DNA from: Candidatus Cloacimonadota bacterium
GTDB taxonomy: Bacteria; Cloacimonadota; Cloacimonadia; Cloacimonadales; TCS61
Reading direction: 5' to 3'
Length of the DNA stretch: 6,321 nt
Assembly (NCBI GenBank): GCA_016927675.1
Contig: JAFGMF010000034.1
Span: 1-6,321 of the forward strand
Shown: positions 5,235 through 6,321 of the stretch, piece by piece
Numbering within the stretch: position 1 is the stretch's first letter
How the letters are laid out: the number at the start of each line of letters is the position of its first letter
Program-made: the position numbers and the translations under genes
Notes under the pieces: model-generated
The model's input: the letters and a program-made list of their open reading frames with translations, nothing else
Database searches by the model: none
Told to the model about the DNA's origin: nothing

Positions 5235-6321
5235 ATGCAGAATGTATTAATTGTAAAAAATGACGAATTATTTCTGAACACCATGTCTGACCGGCTGGCT
5301 TTGAATGACAGTGTCTCTTTTCTCGAAAGGATAGGTCACAATATCCCGACGGGTTTTTTTGACCTGGAAGTTTATAAGTCTTTGAATGGTCAGCAGGCTA
5401 TCAAGATTTTGGGTCAGTATCCGATAGATATTGTGATCACAGATCTGAAAATGCCAAAAATAAACGGGTTCGAACTGATCCTGCATATGAACAATCATTA
5501 TCCCAATACACCGATCATTGTATTGACGGACATTGCTCCGATTACCATGAACAAATATCTATGTGAAGACGGGATCTCCCATTATATTGAGCGGCCATTC
5601 AGTCTGGAACTGATCAAAAAGAGTATCGTCGAAGTCTTGATCCTCAAATTACTCAATCCGGATCATTGTGTTTACTCCGGGATCTCGATTTCATCTCTGA
5701 TGCAATTGATCTCGACAGCGAAAATGACTTATACAATCTATATTAAAGAATCAGAAAATATAGGCAGACTCTATATGCTTTATGGCAAGCTGATCGGAGC
5801 CGAAACAAAGAATAATAAGGGCGAAGACGCAGTTTATGAAATGTTTGGCTGGAAAAAACCGATGCTGCTGTTGGAACCAAGTTGCAATAATGCGGAAGAG
5901 ACTATCAAAGTCTCGCTTATGCAGATCCTGAAGAAATCATTGAAAGCTCTTCACGGATTGGATAAGATCAGCTCTGATAAACTGCTCAAACAGGAAACTC
6001 CTCAGGGAGAAAAATCTCAGCAGGTAAAATCTCTTTACCGAAAATTAGCAAAACGCTTTCACCCGGACCTGAATGCTGATTTTTCCGAAGAGATGAAGAA
6101 TTATTGGCTTCTGATCACAGATGCTTACAACAAAGGCGAAGTGGAGAATCTTAAGATATTGTCACTGATTACCAGTAATCTTTTTAAAGAATCTACCCGG
6201 TTGCATACTGAAAATTCTGAGGATCAGCAAGAGCCTGTTGAAGATCAGCAGTTTGAAGAAACCCGAAAGCTTGAAGAACAGGAACCAGAAAAGCACAGCG
6301 AAGAAATATCTGAAGCTGACG
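5235..6321 (+). CDS. Response regulator with receiver, DUF4388/PATAN and J-domain-like segment (3' end outside window)
   Basis: The frame stays open to the right edge, giving 362 residues. Residues 1-135 form a receiver: first strand NVLIVKNDE, predicted phosphoacceptor D70 (IVITDLKMP), T98 (IVLTD), and Arg120 (IERPF) where Lys is normal. The stretch after helix 1 is longer than usual (about 17-45). Residues 147-215 match the DUF4388/PATAN pattern: SGISISSLMQLIS, then GRLYMLYGKLIGAE, then GEDAVYEMFGW. Residues 262-310 resemble J-domain helices II-III, with the HPD motif (276-278) in YRKLAKRFHPDLN and a following AYNKGEVENL; a normal helix I is not evident. From about 325 the chain is rich in Glu and Gln. 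The J segment suggests contact with a DnaK-type Hsp70. The ATG at 5235 is the first usual start codon after the upstream in-frame stop at 5187. It has only a weak ribosome site, with AAGG about 15 nt upstream. The gene is divergent from the kinase operon. Confidence 0.85.
   Translation, partial: MQNVLIVKNDELFLNTMSDRLALNDSVSFLERIGHNIPTGFFDLEVYKSLNGQQAIKILGQYPIDIVITDLKMPKINGFELILHMNNHYPNTPIIVLTDIAPITMNKYLCEDGISHYIERPFSLELIKKSIVEVLILKLLNPDHCVYSGISISSLMQLISTAKMTYTIYIKESENIGRLYMLYGKLIGAETKNNKGEDAVYEMFGWKKPMLLLEPSCNNAEETIKVSLMQILKKSLKALHGLDKISSDKLLKQETPQGEKSQQVKSLYRKLAKRFHPDLNADFSEEMKNYWLLITDAYNKGEVENLKILSLITSNLFKESTRLHTENSEDQQEPVEDQQFEETRKLEEQEPEKHSEEISEAD

Noticed and set aside
5268..5498. Minus-strand 76-codon frame
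   Set aside because: It lies antisense within the receiver domain of the PATAN-J gene, whose codons give a clear domain match. Shadow frame.
1..6321. CRISPR arrays, insertion sequences, tRNA or rRNA genes
   Set aside because: Read for direct repeats with regular spacing, terminal inverted repeats around transposase-like frames and tRNA-like cloverleaf elements; none was seen.

Overview
The window is AT-rich and almost entirely devoted to cytoplasmic signal transduction. The tail of a type IX secretion (T9SS type A / FlgD-like) C-terminal sorting domain at the left edge, together with TTG/ATG starts preceded by clear AGGAG sites, points to a bacterium of the FCB group. A lineage such as Cloacimonadota or Marinimicrobia fits at least as well as classical Bacteroidota. 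This placement is inference from protein style, not a database result.

Layout. (1) Positions 1-159, plus strand: 3' end of a secreted T9SS cargo gene, followed by an intrinsic terminator that lies inside the 3' end of the convergent gene. (2) Positions 161-1926, minus strand: a two-gene unit, a small stand-alone receiver protein followed with a 4-nt ATGA overlap by a PAS-PAS-HisKA_2 histidine kinase. It is preceded by a well-formed sigma-54 promoter (GG-N10-GC). (3) Positions 2122-4946, minus strand: a second two-gene unit, a receiver-PAS-HisKA-HATPase hybrid kinase followed with a 4-nt overlap by an NtrC-type sigma-54 activator (receiver-AAA+-Fis HTH). (4) Positions 4947-5234: a 288-bp divergent promoter region. 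(5) Positions 5235 to the right edge, plus strand: an unusual response regulator running off the window, with an N-terminal receiver, a central DUF4388/PATAN domain, a J-domain-like segment with an HPD motif, and an acidic Glu/Gln-rich tail.

Working model (inference). The NtrB-like hybrid kinase phosphorylates the NtrC-like activator. That activator then drives RpoN-dependent transcription from the sigma-54 promoter just downstream of its own gene, switching on the receiver/HisKA_2 kinase pair. A dyad about 128 bp upstream of the predicted start site is the obvious enhancer candidate. The divergent receiver-PATAN-J protein may be an output or modulator linking the phosphorelay to an Hsp70 (DnaK) partner. 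In total there are four receiver domains and two kinases in about 6 kb. None of the kinases has a membrane segment, so the sensed signals are probably intracellular. I saw no tRNA, rRNA, CRISPR array or insertion sequence.
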